In this document: positions 18,563-30,104 of the stretch, piece after piece
Numbering within the stretch: the first letter of the stretch is position 1
How the letters are laid out: each line of letters begins with the position of its first letter
From: Vibrio mediterranei
GTDB taxonomy: Bacteria; Pseudomonadota; Gammaproteobacteria; Enterobacterales; Vibrionaceae
Assembly: GCF_900088415.1 (NCBI RefSeq)
Contig: NZ_FLLQ01000004.1
Location: 310,001-374,000 of the forward strand
Reading direction: 5' to 3'
Length of the DNA stretch: 64,000 bases
Position numbers and translations under genes: made by a program
The notes under the pieces: model-generated
Seen by the model: the letters and a program-made list of their open reading frames with translations, nothing else
Databases searched by the model: none
Told to the model about the DNA's origin: nothing

Positions 18563-21526
18563 ATGAAAAGAATGTTAATCAACGCAACTCAAAAAGAAGA
18601 GTTGCGTGTCGCTTTGGTCGATGGCCAGCGACTATTCGATCTTGATATCGAAAGTCCAGGTCACGAATCTAAAAAAGCGAATATCTACAAAGGACGTATC
18701 ACTCGAGTTGAGCCTAGCCTAGAGGCCGCTTTTGTTGACTACGGTGCCGAACGCCACGGTTTCCTCCCTCTCAAAGAAATTGCACGCGAATACTTCCCTG
18801 AAGGCTACACCTACCAAGGTCGCCCAAGCATCAAAGATGTCTTGAGTGAAGGCCAAGAAGTGATCGTGCAAGTTGAGAAAGAAGAACGCGGTAGCAAAGG
18901 TGCTGCATTGACAACCTTCATCTCTCTAGCAGGTAGCTACTTAGTACTAATGCCTAACAACCCTCGCGCTGGCGGTATTTCTCGTCGCATTGAAGGTGAA
19001 GAGCGTACAGAACTAAAAGCCGCCTTGAGCACTCTAGAACTACCACAAGGTATGGGCCTAATCGTTCGTACCGCGGGCGTAGGCAAAAGTGCCGAAGAGC
19101 TTGAGTGGGATTTGCGTTTCCTCCTAAACAACTGGGAAAACATTAAGGGTGCAGCAGACCAAAACCCTGCTCCGTTCTTAATCCATCAAGAAAGTAACGT
19201 TATCGTTCGTGCACTTCGTGACTACCTACGTCGCGATATCGGCGAGATCTTGATTGATAGCAACACCATCTACGAGCGTGCTCGCCAGCACATTCAATTG
19301 GTTCGACCAGACTTTGTGAACCGAGTGAAAAAATACGAAGGTGAAGTACCGCTATTTAGTCACTATCAGATTGAAAGCCAGATCGAGTCAGCGTTCCAGC
19401 GTGAAGTGAGGCTTCCATCTGGTGGTTCTATTGTTATTGACCCAACTGAGGCACTTACGTCTATCGATATCAACTCTGCCCGCGCTACCAAAGGCAGCGA
19501 TATCGAAGAAACTGCACTGAATACTAACCTTGAAGCAGCAGATGAAATTGCTCGTCAGCTACGTCTTCGCGACCTAGGTGGCTTAGTTGTTATCGACTTT
19601 ATTGATATGACACCTGTACGTCACCAACGTGAGGTTGAGAACCGTCTGCGCGAGGCAGTACGAATTGATCGTGCCCGTGTTCAAATAGGTCGTATTTCTC
19701 GTTTTGGTCTACTAGAAATGTCTCGTCAACGCTTGAGCCCATCTTTGGCTGAAGCAAGTCATCACATTTGCCCGCGTTGTACTGGTACTGGTGTGGTACG
19801 TGATAACGAGTCATTAGCGCTATCAGTACTTCGTCTCATCGAAGAAGAAGCCTTGAAAGACAACACGTCTCAAGCTCTTGCCATCGTGCCAGTGCCAATT
19901 GCTTCTTACCTACTAAACGAAAAGCGTCGCTCCATTAACCACATTGAGCGCGTACAAGACGTTAAGATCACTATTGTTCCTGATTCTGATATGGAAACGC
20001 CTCATTTTGAGGTAATTCGTGTTCGTGAAGGTGAGGAACAAGACCTGTTGTCATACTTGCTACCTAAAAAGCTAGAAGCACTCAAAGAGGCTGAAGCCAA
20101 GGAAGCCGAAGTCGAAGCTAAGCCGCGTAAGATTGAGCAACCTGCACTGCAAGGTTTTGCGACACCTACTCAAAACGCCCCGACTCCAGCGCCTAAGCCA
20201 AGTAAGCCAGCTAAGGTAGAAGTGAAGAAAGAAGAGAAGCAGCCTGGTCTGATGTCTCGCATCCTTTCTGCTATTGGTTCACTTTTCTCTTCAAATGAAG
20301 AGCCTAAGAAAGAACCAGAGAAGCAAGAAGAAGCACCTAAGAATCGCAACGGCAGACAGCGTCGTAATCGAAACAACGATCAACGTCGCCGTAATAGTAA
20401 AGATTCTCGCGATAATGATCGTAACAAGAATCGCCGTAACAAACCTGCTCGTGACGAAGAGAAAGAGTCTAACGACAATGCTCAAGAGTCACGCAAACAG
20501 CAAAATCGTCGCGGTAAGCAGCAAGATCGTCGTAATAAAAAGCGCGATGAAGCAGCCGGCAAATCAAAAGTAGAAGAGCAAGGTCAACAAATCGCAGCTG
20601 ATGTTCAAGCTGAGAAAAAAGCACCTCGTTCTGAAGAAAAAGCGGCGAAAGTTAAAGAGCGCCGTCAGCGTCGTAAGCTTTCTAAGCAAGTGCGCGTAAA
20701 AGATCAAAAAGCACAACAAGAAGAGCAAGCGACTCAGGTTGCGTCTGTTGAGACAGCTCAAACTGCGGTAGAAAAGCCTCAAGCACCTGAAGCGGCAACA
20801 GAAGCTCCAGCGAAAGAGGAAGGCAAACAACGTCGTAACCGTCGCTCTCCTCGTCACTTACGTGCAAGTGGTCAACGTCGTCGTCGTGGTCGTGATCGTC
20901 GCCCTAACCCATTCCGCCTACGTAAGGGTGGTGTAGCTTCTCCTGAAATGGCGATGGGTAAAGTAATGCCGAGCTATGGCATTGTGAAACCTAAGGCGAA
21001 AGCGAAACCTGAAGCGGAAGTTAAAGAGCTAGTCACAACCACAGGTGTTGCTATGCCTGAGATGGCAATGGGTAAGGTTATCGTAATGCGTAAGCCTGAA
21101 GCTATTGAAGCACCTGTTGTAACAGAACCAAAAGCTGAGCAAACGGTCGTTGAAGCAGTAGTTGAACCAGTTCAAGTTGTTGCTGAACCAGTTGCAGAAG
21201 CTGCACCAGCAATCGTTGAGCCTGCTACAGAAGCTGTTGTTGAAACCGAACCTATGGTTGAAGTCTCGGTAGCTGAAAATGCAGTGGTTGAAGAGCAACC
21301 TACTATCGTGGAACCTACTCCAGTAAGCCTTGTTGCAGAGAAAGCAGTTGTTAGCTTCAAGGGCCACGCGAGTGCACCAATGGCTAAAGCTGAGGGCAAG
21401 CAAGAACTTGGTGAAATTATCATCAACGCAGCACCTATTAAAGCTGAGCGTTACCAACAGAAGGGTGCAGGTAGCCAAGTAGCAACTGACTCTGCGTCAG
21501 CAGTAATGACAAAACCTACCTACTAA
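18563..21526 (+). CDS. rne: Ribonuclease E
   Basis: The main endonuclease of mRNA decay and rRNA/tRNA processing and scaffold of the degradosome. 987 residues. The N-terminal catalytic half starts [20 protein letters not shown] with the S1 domain and contains the Zn-link CPRCTGTG (about residue 404). The disordered C-terminal half has a membrane-targeting amphipathic helix [17 protein letters not shown] (about 560-577), an Arg-rich RNA-binding region, two copies of PEMAMGKV, a long Val/Glu/Ala/Pro stretch, and a C-terminal [11 protein letters not shown] resembling the PNPase-binding end. The start at 18563 matches the E. coli start; an in-frame ATG further upstream lies in the leader. Confidence 0.97.
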   Translation: MKRMLINATQKEELRVALVDGQRLFDLDIESPGHESKKANIYKGRITRVEPSLEAAFVDYGAERHGFLPLKEIAREYFPEGYTYQGRPSIKDVLSEGQEVIVQVEKEERGSKGAALTTFISLAGSYLVLMPNNPRAGGISRRIEGEERTELKAALSTLELPQGMGLIVRTAGVGKSAEELEWDLRFLLNNWENIKGAADQNPAPFLIHQESNVIVRALRDYLRRDIGEILIDSNTIYERARQHIQLVRPDFVNRVKKYEGEVPLFSHYQIESQIESAFQREVRLPSGGSIVIDPTEALTSIDINSARATKGSDIEETALNTNLEAADEIARQLRLRDLGGLVVIDFIDMTPVRHQREVENRLREAVRIDRARVQIGRISRFGLLEMSRQRLSPSLAEASHHICPRCTGTGVVRDNESLALSVLRLIEEEALKDNTSQALAIVPVPIASYLLNEKRRSINHIERVQDVKITIVPDSDMETPHFEVIRVREGEEQDLLSYLLPKKLEALKEAEAKEAEVEAKPRKIEQPALQGFATPTQNAPTPAPKPSKPAKVEVKKEEKQPGLMSRILSAIGSLFSSNEEPKKEPEKQEEAPKNRNGRQRRNRNNDQRRRNSKDSRDNDRNKNRRNKPARDEEKESNDNAQESRKQQNRRGKQQDRRNKKRDEAAGKSKVEEQGQQIAADVQAEKKAPRSEEKAAKVKERRQRRKLSKQVRVKDQKAQQEEQATQVASVETAQTAVEKPQAPEAATEAPAKEEGKQRRNRRSPRHLRASGQRRRRGRDRRPNPFRLRKGGVASPEMAMGKVMPSYGIVKPKAKAKPEAEVKELVTTTGVAMPEMAMGKVIVMRKPEAIEAPVVTEPKAEQTVVEAVVEPVQVVAEPVAEAAPAIVEPATEAVVETEPMVEVSVAENAVVEEQPTIVEPTPVSLVAEKAVVSFKGHASAPMAKAEGKQELGEIIINAAPIKAERYQQKGAGSQVATDSASAVMTKPTY

Positions 21527-21545
21527 TACGTAGAAAGGAAAACTT

Positions 21546-21577
21546 TAAAAGGCTGCGAATATCGCAGCCTTTTTTAT
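21546..21577 (+). terminator. Terminator of rne
   Basis: The stem AAGGCTGCGA / TCGCAGCCTT with a 3-base loop is followed by a T run, 20 bases after the rne stop. Confidence 0.9.
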
Positions 21578-21853
21578 TATTCGGGAAACGTTGGCGAAAA
21601 TCGTAGGCATAAAGATGCCACTTAGCATCGAAACACTTTCTTTCAATATTGAAGTTTTGTTCACATTTCGGTAGCATGCCGAGCTTTGATTATTTCATCA
21701 ACAATGCGCCATATCTATGTCATATAGAAAATGGATAATGACGACGAATCATTTTCACCTATGCTATTCATATAGTAATTCTACACTTTGAACGTCTCAA
21801 TTTGCGCTGGATGAAATCCATATAAATCCAACAACATAAGTAAGCACAATTAC
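21578..21853. other. Intergenic region before the SulP gene
   Basis: No gene is supported. It must contain the promoter for the SulP transporter. The sequence CTATGTCATATAG and a later TATTCATATAG are AT-rich partial repeats, but no clear hexamer pair or operator is recognised. The downstream ATG has only a weak ribosome binding site. Confidence 0.4.
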
Positions 21854-23413
21854 ATGTTTGAATTTCCACAGTTTTCCAAGCACTCGGTAAAAAACGATGT
21901 TCTATCCGGCCTTACCGTTGCATTGGCATTAGTGCCAGAAGCGGTTGCTTTTGCGTTCGTTGCCGGTGTTGACCCAATGGTTGGCCTATACGCCGCCTTT
22001 ATCGTCGGTTTAGTCACTTCTATCTTCGGTGGCCGTCCGGGCATGATCTCTGGCGCTACAGGCGCAATGGCTGTAGTAATGGTCAGTCTAGTAGCGACTC
22101 ACGGAGTACAATATCTCTTTGCCGCTATTATGCTTGCAGGCCTACTACAAATCAGTGCAGGTTTATTTAAATTGGGGAAATTCATTCGCATGGTACCCCA
22201 CCCTGTTATGATCGGCTTCGTTAACGGCCTTGCGATCGTTATCTTCTTGGCACAGCTTGGACAATTTAAAGCTCCTGACCTTTCAGGTGCCTTAACTTGG
22301 CTACCTCAAGATCAAATGATGCTGATGCTTGGATTAGTCGCGTTGACTATGGGGATTATTCACTTTCTACCTAAACTAACTACCGCTGTTCCATCATCGT
22401 TAGTTGCTATCGTGACTGTTACCTTATTGGTTCAGGGTCTTGGTTTGGATACACGCACCGTTGTCGATTTTCTGCGTTCTATGTCAGGTGATATGAACGC
22501 AACGTTGGCGGGCTCTCTTCCAGAGTTCTCCATCCCAGCGGTTCCATTGACGCTTGAAACCCTACAGATCATTCTGCCATACGCTATTATTTTGGCGGCA
22601 ATCGGCTTAATCGAGTCACTATTAACACTGACCGTGCTTGATGAAATGACCAATACACGTGGTCAATCTAACCGTGAATGTGTAGGTCAGGGTCTAGCAA
22701 ACGTAACCTGTTCGGTGTTTGGCGCGATGGGTGGTTGTGCCATGATCGGTCAGTCAATGATCAACGTGAACTCTGGTGGTCGTGGCCGCTTGTCAGGTAT
22801 CGTTGCAGCCGTTGCACTACTAATGTTTATTCTTTTTGCAGCTGCACTTATCGAAATGATTCCGTTAGCCGCACTAGTAGGCGTAATGTTTATGGTTGTG
22901 ATTGGGACGTTCGAATGGGCGACCTTTAAGCTTGCGCGCCGTGTACCTAAACAAGATTTCTTTGTTATTGTGCTGGTTACGGTAGTTACCGTTCTTACTG
23001 ACCTTGCCGTAGCGGTTGCTGTGGGTGTTGTTGTCTCTGCGCTTATGTTCGCTTGGGAACACGCGAAACACATCTACGCGAGTAGCAGCGTCAATGCTGA
23101 AGGCTCTAAAGAGTACCAAATTAACGGACCTATCTTCTTCGGCTCTGCAGCGAACTTCCTAGAGTTGTTTGACGCTAAGAACGACCCAGCAGATGTCATC
23201 GTTGATTTTGCTAACTCGCGTGTTACAGACCACTCAGCTATTGAAGCTATTGAGACGTTAGCGGAACGTTATGCAGCAGTGGGTAAAACGCTTCACTTGA
23301 GACACTTAAGTCCAGACTGCCGCGCACTGTTACAAAAGGCGGGCAGCTTAGTCGAGATCAATGTGAAAGAAGATCCGAGCTACAAAGTTGCAACTGATGT
23401 ACTTGCTGGATAA
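21854..23413 (+). CDS. SulP-family inorganic anion transporter with STAS domain
   Basis: A 519-residue inner-membrane anion transporter or exchanger. It has about 12-14 membrane segments, including the SulP signature [22 protein letters not shown] near the N terminus and [24 protein letters not shown] in the middle. A cytoplasmic C-terminal STAS domain (about residues 410-519) has [19 protein letters not shown]. Substrates in the family include sulfate, bicarbonate and dicarboxylates; none can be assigned here. It is a single gene with its own terminator. Confidence 0.93.
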   Translation: MFEFPQFSKHSVKNDVLSGLTVALALVPEAVAFAFVAGVDPMVGLYAAFIVGLVTSIFGGRPGMISGATGAMAVVMVSLVATHGVQYLFAAIMLAGLLQISAGLFKLGKFIRMVPHPVMIGFVNGLAIVIFLAQLGQFKAPDLSGALTWLPQDQMMLMLGLVALTMGIIHFLPKLTTAVPSSLVAIVTVTLLVQGLGLDTRTVVDFLRSMSGDMNATLAGSLPEFSIPAVPLTLETLQIILPYAIILAAIGLIESLLTLTVLDEMTNTRGQSNRECVGQGLANVTCSVFGAMGGCAMIGQSMINVNSGGRGRLSGIVAAVALLMFILFAAALIEMIPLAALVGVMFMVVIGTFEWATFKLARRVPKQDFFVIVLVTVVTVLTDLAVAVAVGVVVSALMFAWEHAKHIYASSSVNAEGSKEYQINGPIFFGSAANFLELFDAKNDPADVIVDFANSRVTDHSAIEAIETLAERYAAVGKTLHLRHLSPDCRALLQKAGSLVEINVKEDPSYKVATDVLAG

Positions 23414-23426
23414 CAGAAAGCAAAAT

Positions 23427-23454
23427 AAAAAAGGGGCTCATCGCCCCTTTTTTA
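23427..23454. terminator. Bidirectional terminator
   Basis: AAGGGGC-TCATC-GCCCCTT is flanked by A and T runs on both sides. It serves the SulP gene and convergent yeaC. Confidence 0.88.
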
Positions 23455-23736
23455 TTCATTACTCACTTTAACTCTCATTATGTCTTGCTGTTCTGCACCG
23501 AACTGTTTTTTTAGCTCTGCTTTGCTTTTAAAGCTAATTTCGCCCCCTGCGGCGACCGACATATGCTGAGGGTCTACGTTATGCTTCGATTGATAAAGCA
23601 TTACCGCTTGCATACAAGAGTCTCTTTGGTCTTGAGATAATCTACTACCTTCTGGCCAGCGACCAGTTTCAGTGGCATACAGAAGTCTCTCATAAACATC
23701 CGGAGTCATGGCTTCTAAGAGTTGTTCTACGTCCAT
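23452..23736 (-). CDS. yeaC: YeaC family protein (DUF1315)
   Basis: A 94-residue soluble protein resembling E. coli YeaC: MTPDVYERLLYATETGRWPEG, then a CMQAVMLYQSKHNVDPQHM segment and a Lys-rich end. Function is unknown. In E. coli yeaC lies beside msrB and gapA, and the same genes are close here, which supports the assignment. A good AAGAAGG ribosome binding site precedes the ATG. Confidence 0.85.
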   Translation of the reverse strand: MDVEQLLEAMTPDVYERLLYATETGRWPEGSRLSQDQRDSCMQAVMLYQSKHNVDPQHMSVAAGGEISFKSKAELKKQFGAEQQDIMRVKVSNE

Positions 23737-23878
23737 ACTGAACCTTCTTTTTGCTTGAACTTTCAGACCCGCTAAATTTCGGTTCTGAGAGGTTAATTCG
23801 TTACTCGAACCATAACGTGATGATACACTGAGTCAAGTTGAGTACGACAAATCAGTGTAATTGATCACAAGTAGTAGA

Positions 23879-24694
23879 ATGAAATTACCTTATCTCCTAT
23901 CCGCCTTAGTAGCCACTTCACTTTTATCCGGCTGTTTTGAAACTCGCAAGAACACAGATCAGCTCTGCGAAAACGAGCCCAGTTTGAACTGTTCTTCATT
24001 AAATATAAACGATGGTCAATGCCGAATCGCGAGAACAGACCTTATTTGGCATCGTTATGAGATGCTTGACAGCCCTAGTGAAAATAATCAAATCAAGGAC
24101 TATCACCTGCTCAAGGAATATCGAAAGTGTCTAGAGTTAGCGTCACAAATTCAGCCAATTGAACAGGCCGACCTCAAGGCAAAAAGATTTAACGCCCTGA
24201 TGTATTCGATAGAAGAACAAGAACGAATCACACGAGATTTAGCGAGTTCAACTTCGCCCGAAACACTCTATTTTCTTTGGAGCGAAACGGGAAGCCAAGC
24301 AGCAAAACGTCGCTTTTTAGCCATGGAAAATACCGGTGTACTTGACACCTCTTCCATGCAATATGCTCTCGCCACCTATTATATTTCACGAGATAAGCAA
24401 AAAACCTATCAACTATTAAATCGCTCTCTAGAGCTTTCGGCAGGTGGAAAACACGTCAACAAAGAAGTGATTAAGTCTTTAGCAAGCGTGACTCAAAACC
24501 TAGACCTCCCAAAGCAATCCTATCTTTGGGCAATGGTTGGCAAAGAGTTTGACATCCCCATCGCTTCAGACAACGAACTCAGATTGCTTTTTGGGTTAAC
24601 GGAAGAAGACTATCGCTCTCTCAACGAGCAGGCAAAAACTGTCGCGAAAGCCATTGATAACGGAAGCTATACGAGAGACTTGGTGCTTCAGTAG
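23879..24694 (+). CDS. DUF2989 family lipoprotein
   Basis: A 271-residue exported lipoprotein. The signal MKLPYLLSALVATSLLSGC has a clear LSGC lipobox, giving a lipidated Cys near residue 19. The mature part is hydrophilic and helical with several Cys and a possible repeat-helix (Sel1/TPR-like) C-terminal half. It resembles the DUF2989 family found in Vibrio and Shewanella; function unknown. The start at 23879 was chosen because it opens directly into the signal peptide. It faces msrB convergently. Confidence 0.75.
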   Translation: MKLPYLLSALVATSLLSGCFETRKNTDQLCENEPSLNCSSLNINDGQCRIARTDLIWHRYEMLDSPSENNQIKDYHLLKEYRKCLELASQIQPIEQADLKAKRFNALMYSIEEQERITRDLASSTSPETLYFLWSETGSQAAKRRFLAMENTGVLDTSSMQYALATYYISRDKQKTYQLLNRSLELSAGGKHVNKEVIKSLASVTQNLDLPKQSYLWAMVGKEFDIPIASDNELRLLFGLTEEDYRSLNEQAKTVAKAIDNGSYTRDLVLQ

Positions 24695-24713
24695 TTTACT
24701 AAATTATTGGAAA

Positions 24714-24747
24714 TAAAAACGGGCTCCACAATGGCGCCCGTTTTTTA
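24714..24747 (+). terminator. Terminator of the DUF2989 gene
   Basis: AAACGGGC / GCCCGTTT with an 11-base loop is followed by a T run on the plus strand. The A run upstream may also serve msrB. Confidence 0.8.
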
Positions 24748-24778
24748 TCTCTACAAAATGAAAGAATGGTACATAGAA

Positions 24779-25204
24779 TCAGTCAGATACATCACTACTT
24801 TCACTTTTGTTGAAAATTAACGACACTGAATTGACACAGTACCTTTGCCCCGTTGTTTTAGGACCATCTTCAAAAACATGCCCTAAATGGCTATCACATG
24901 CCTTACATCTAATCTCGATTCGCTGCATACCATGACTTAGATCTTCTAAAAATCGAATGGCTTCTTGATCGACCGGTGCATCAAAACTAGGCCAGCCACA
25001 GCCTGAATCATACTTGCTTTCAGAATGAAAAAGTGGCGCTTCACAGCAAGTACAATGGTATAAGCCAGTAACACGGTTGTGTAGTAGAGTACCACTAAAA
25101 GGTGCTTCAGTACCCTGCTGTCGGCACACACGGTACTGTTCATCATTCAGGGTCTCACGCCAGTAATCATCGGGCTTCATCGCGTTTTTATTTTCACCAC
25201 TCAC
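24779..25204 (-). CDS. msrB: Peptide methionine-R-sulfoxide reductase
   Basis: Repairs methionine-R-sulfoxide in proteins using thioredoxin. It has two zinc CxxC pairs (CTCC and CKAC), [19 protein letters not shown] and the catalytic Cys in RYCVNSVSL. The annotated start is a GTG giving 141 residues, with GGGAG about 10 bases upstream; an ATG eight codons later is an alternative. It is transcribed divergently from gapA, as in E. coli. Confidence 0.94.
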   Translation of the reverse strand: MSGENKNAMKPDDYWRETLNDEQYRVCRQQGTEAPFSGTLLHNRVTGLYHCTCCEAPLFHSESKYDSGCGWPSFDAPVDQEAIRFLEDLSHGMQRIEIRCKACDSHLGHVFEDGPKTTGQRYCVNSVSLIFNKSESSDVSD

Positions 25205-26538
<1,334 letters not shown>

Positions 26539-26564
26539 TGTAAGCTTTTAGCTGAATATTTGTA

Positions 26565-26595
26565 TTAAGGCGACTCATTGGGTCGCCTTTTTTGT
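26565..26595 (+). terminator. Terminator of gapA
   Basis: AAGGCGAC / GTCGCCTT is followed by six T, 28 bases after the stop. Confidence 0.92.
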
Positions 26596-26682
26596 ATCTG
26601 TTTCTGGGTTCAATATCACCTGGGAATGTCAAACATTACCCTCCCCTAGGAACCAGAAACTCTCACCTAGGAGTTACAATCT

Positions 26683-27567
26683 ATGGACTTGTCTACGCTA
26701 CCAGCTTTAACTGTACTTTCTGACTGCGTAACGACTGCTAAGCTAGGCGACAATACGATCGTTCGCATCAACCACCCTAAGGCAACTGCTGCGATTTCCC
26801 TTCATGGTGGTCATATCATCTCGTTTAAGCCCTCCAATCAAGAAGAGTTGATTTGGATGAGCAAAGACGCAGTCTACGATAACAAAGCTGCACTACGAGG
26901 TGGTATCCCTATTTGCTGGCCCTGGTTTGGTCGCGTTGCCGCCCCTGCTCATGGCTTTGCGCGCAACAGCGCTTGGACGCTAATCGAGCACCGTGAAAGC
27001 GACGCTGGTGTTATTGTAAGCTTGGGGTTATCTGACAATGACCAAACTCGCGAAATTTGGCCACACAGCTTCCAACTCGTTTTAAACGTAGAAGTATCTG
27101 AAACACTCACTGCTACTCTCAATGTTACCAACACCGACTCAGCTGCATGGAAGTTCTCAGGTGCACTGCATACTTACCTAAACATCGGTGACATTCATAA
27201 CATGGAAGTAACCGGGATGGGTCCAACTTATATTGACGGCCTACAAGAAGGTAAAGTGTGTCAAGGCGGCGAAATCCTGTCTCTAACCGACACTATCGAT
27301 CGTGTTTACACCGAGCCAAGCAAAGAAATTGTGCTTCACGATAATGCATTCAATCGACAACTCTCCATCGTTAATGACGGTGACAATTCTGCAGTCCTTT
27401 GGAATCCTTGGGAAGCAGGCGCGAAGTCAATGGGCGACATGAACGATGATGGCTACTTAACTATGTTCTGTATAGAGTCGACATTACACGCTAAGACACT
27501 AGAAGCGGGGCAAGAACTTAATCCTGGTGACACTTACCAGCTCGCAACTACTCTTTCGGTAAAGTAA
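26683..27567 (+). CDS. yeaD: D-hexose-6-phosphate mutarotase YeaD
   Basis: Interconverts alpha and beta anomers of glucose-6-phosphate and related sugars. The 294 residues have an aldose-1-epimerase beta-sandwich fold: HGGHIISFKP, GGIPICWPWFG, HGFARNSAW, ALHTYLNIGDI, VLWNPWEAGAKSM and the C-terminal CIEST. CACCTAGGAG precedes the ATG. It is immediately downstream of gapA, as in E. coli, which fits a role in sugar-phosphate metabolism. Confidence 0.93.
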   Translation: MDLSTLPALTVLSDCVTTAKLGDNTIVRINHPKATAAISLHGGHIISFKPSNQEELIWMSKDAVYDNKAALRGGIPICWPWFGRVAAPAHGFARNSAWTLIEHRESDAGVIVSLGLSDNDQTREIWPHSFQLVLNVEVSETLTATLNVTNTDSAAWKFSGALHTYLNIGDIHNMEVTGMGPTYIDGLQEGKVCQGGEILSLTDTIDRVYTEPSKEIVLHDNAFNRQLSIVNDGDNSAVLWNPWEAGAKSMGDMNDDGYLTMFCIESTLHAKTLEAGQELNPGDTYQLATTLSVK

Positions 27568-27637
27568 ATCGCCCGAGCTAATTGCTTCCAACCCATGATA
27601 TGGTTAGACTTACGAAAATTTTCGTCGAGTCTAACCT

Positions 27638-28450
27638 ATGTCCTATCAATGCCCGCTCTGTCATCAATCGTTGTCCCTCAATGAGCGTAGTTTTCGCTGT
27701 GAAAACAACCACCAGTTCGACTTGGCAAAAGAAGGTTATGTCAATCTCATGCCTGTGCAACACAAGCGCTCAAAAGATCCTGGCGACAATAAAGAAATGA
27801 TGCAGGCACGACGTACTTTTCTAGAGCACGACCTATACGCACCTATGCGTCAACAAGTTGCGGAGACTCTAGCCAATCTCTTAAACCAAGGCACGGTTCT
27901 CGATATCGGCTGTGGAGAAGGTTATTACACTAGCTTTTTTCAGCACTACCTAGCAGAAAGGAACAAAAAGTTAGATTTTCATGGACTGGATATTTCCAAA
28001 GTGGCGGTTCGATACGGCGCAAAACGCTATCCAAACGTCAACTTTTGTGTTGCCTCAAGTCATAAGCTGCCCTTCTCTGAAAACAGTCTAGCTGCGGTGG
28101 TTCGAATTTACGCACCTTGTAAACACGATGAGTTACTTCGATGTATTGAAGATCAAGGTATCATGCTGACCGTAACGCCAGGTAGTCACCATCTATATGA
28201 ACTTAGGGCGTTGATCTATCAAGATGTTCGTTTACATGATGAAACGGCCGAGCAAATTGAAGGCTTCGAACTTTTGTCTGAATCTAAACTAGACTATGAA
28301 ATGAACCTTAGTGGACAACAAGCGTATGACTTGTTGCAAATGACACCATTTGCTTGGAAAGCGACAGACGAAGTAAGGTCGAACCTCAAGTCACAACAAG
28401 AGTTTCAATGTAACGCCGACTTCTTGATTCGAGCCTACCGTAAAATGTAA
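27638..28450 (+). CDS. rlmA: 23S rRNA (guanine-745-N1)-methyltransferase
   Basis: Methylates G745 in helix 35 of 23S rRNA. The 270 residues begin with a zinc finger (CPLC at residues 5-8, then CENNHQFD) and YVNLMPVQHKRSKDPGDNKEMMQARR. The SAM-binding motif VLDIGCGEGYYTS follows. The C-terminal part matches the RlmA(I) subgroup. It is located between yeaD and a ChaN-like lipoprotein with its own terminator. Confidence 0.94.
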   Translation: MSYQCPLCHQSLSLNERSFRCENNHQFDLAKEGYVNLMPVQHKRSKDPGDNKEMMQARRTFLEHDLYAPMRQQVAETLANLLNQGTVLDIGCGEGYYTSFFQHYLAERNKKLDFHGLDISKVAVRYGAKRYPNVNFCVASSHKLPFSENSLAAVVRIYAPCKHDELLRCIEDQGIMLTVTPGSHHLYELRALIYQDVRLHDETAEQIEGFELLSESKLDYEMNLSGQQAYDLLQMTPFAWKATDEVRSNLKSQQEFQCNADFLIRAYRKM

Positions 28451-28509
28451 TGAGATTTATTTTCAATTAGATTGAGTCCACGTTCAATCTCTATTACCAT
28501 TACGGTTCC

Positions 28510-28540
28510 AAGATAGCCTTCCGATGAAGGCTATTTTTAT
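28510..28540 (+). terminator. Terminator of rlmA
   Basis: ATAGCCTT / AAGGCTAT with a 6-base loop is followed by five T. It lies just before the ChaN-like gene. Confidence 0.85.
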
Positions 28541-28554
28541 AGAGAGAACAGACT

Positions 28555-29505
28555 ATGAAAGCATTACCCATTCTCATATCACTCGCCCTTCTATCGGGTT
28601 GCACCACGACAAAAAACTCACCTGAATACCCAGCTACAAAACCGGAAAGTATCACTTCATTTTACGATTACCAATTGGCCAGCCCTACTGGTGAATCAAT
28701 CAGCCTGAGCGCTTTACCGGAGGCGATATTGGATGCCAATGTTATCCTAGTCGGGGAATGGCATACCCATGCGGGCATTCACCGATTTCAAACCGATCTT
28801 CTGAAAGAACTCATCAACAACAATCCGGACACCGCGCTTTCTATGGAACAGTTTACCCGTGACAAACAGCCTGTGGTTGATGACTATCTCGCTTCACAAA
28901 TTGGTGAGCAGATCTTAATTAAACAAGGAGGAGCTTGGCCAAATTACGAAAGCGACTACCGCCCACTCGTTGAATTAGCCAAGGATTCAGATATCGACAT
29001 CATTGCCAGCAACGCACCAAAATCAATCGTCCGCTGTATTGGGCGTCAAGGGGTTGGCTACTTAGATAAACTGGATGAACAAGAACGTTCTTTAGTCGCA
29101 GCAACGATAGACACGTCAAGTTCACCATACAAAGAAAAATTCATGTCCTCTATGCATCACGGTGACATTGAACAAACGAAGAAACAATATGCTGCTCAAC
29201 TCGCCTGGGATGCGACTATGGCAGAAAGTATTGTTAACTATATGGCAGCACATCCTAACTCTCAGGTCATGCACATCGCAGGTAAATTTCATACCGAGCA
29301 AGCATTAGGAACCGCTGCGCAGATCCAGCAATTGAACCCTGACTTGAGTATCGTCGTGATTACGCCAGTGAATGACATTGCTAGTGCGAGCGATGACTAC
29401 CAATTGGAAGTACTACCACCACCAGAACGTTACGTTAAAAACGAGAACCGAATGAAGGCGTATAAGAGCTTAAAAATACGTAACGACTCACTGGTTTGTA
29501 AATAA
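28555..29505 (+). CDS. ChaN-family haem-binding lipoprotein
   Basis: A 316-residue lipoprotein with signal MKALPILISLALLSGC and lipobox LSGC. The body carries the ChaN signature LVGEWHTHAGIHRFQ, SMEQFTRDKQPVVDDYL and VMHIAGKFHTEQALG, with the histidines expected for cofactor binding. ChaN of Campylobacter binds haem and is linked to iron uptake. No other iron genes are nearby, so the role here is inferred from family only. AGAGAGAACAG precedes the ATG. Confidence 0.85.
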   Translation: MKALPILISLALLSGCTTTKNSPEYPATKPESITSFYDYQLASPTGESISLSALPEAILDANVILVGEWHTHAGIHRFQTDLLKELINNNPDTALSMEQFTRDKQPVVDDYLASQIGEQILIKQGGAWPNYESDYRPLVELAKDSDIDIIASNAPKSIVRCIGRQGVGYLDKLDEQERSLVAATIDTSSSPYKEKFMSSMHHGDIEQTKKQYAAQLAWDATMAESIVNYMAAHPNSQVMHIAGKFHTEQALGTAAQIQQLNPDLSIVVITPVNDIASASDDYQLEVLPPPERYVKNENRMKAYKSLKIRNDSLVCK

Positions 29506-29647
29506 CTCATCAACACAAGTTATGATTGGCGCACAAATTGCTTAGTCCATGTCAATAGCATCGATCAATCTCTCATTTATAGAAGCTTTTATAAAGTTTT
29601 TGCCACATTTGACGATGTATTGATTGATAGCGCTAATGGAGATAGTT

Positions 29648-30013
29648 ATGCAAAGCGTCAATTCAAACCTATTGAGCCAGACAAACGCACCTGTTGCGAC
29701 GGCCGCTAAGACAGTAGCAGAAGGTGCCACTGCTAACGGCAACACTTTGCCTACAGGCAACGGAGATAGTGTATCCATCTCACCTCAAGCTAAAGCAATG
29801 CTTGAAAAGGAAGTGAGCGAAGGCGCTACTAAAGAGAATATCTCAAAAGGCGATAACGATAGCGTAGGTAAGTCGGTCACCTCCTTTGCTCACGGTGCGT
29901 TAGGTATGGACCATCCAGATGACTTAGAGAAACAAGAAGATAGTTCCTACTCTGCCGGTCAGTATGTCTCCGCAGCTGTGACCATTGGTGCTTTGATATT
30001 GGCTTTGGCTTAA
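29648..30013 (+). CDS. Small unknown protein with C-terminal hydrophobic segment
   Basis: A 121-residue protein not recognised as a named family. The start at 29648 is selected because GGAG lies six bases upstream; Mets 4 and 8 codons further upstream lack such a site. The N-terminal 50 residues are Thr/Ala/Asn-rich and contain DSVSISPQAKAMLEKE, similar to a motif seen in the N-terminal part of flagellar axial or FlgM-like proteins. The middle is acidic and polar, and the end is hydrophobic (YVSAAVTIGALILALA). It may be a tail-anchored or secreted small protein. Confidence 0.6.
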   Translation: MQSVNSNLLSQTNAPVATAAKTVAEGATANGNTLPTGNGDSVSISPQAKAMLEKEVSEGATKENISKGDNDSVGKSVTSFAHGALGMDHPDDLEKQEDSSYSAGQYVSAAVTIGALILALA

Positions 30014-30104
30014 CATCATTTATCCTAACGACAAATAATCCTGTTTGAGGTGGAAACCACATTCACTTGATAATCGATCATCTTTAACTGCATGATCAAT
30101 ATTT

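Noticed and set aside
21029..21478. 149-codon frame antisense to rne
   Set aside because: It arises from the repetitive Val/Glu/Ala coding region of RNase E, has biased Asn/Cys/Phe composition and lacks translation signals.
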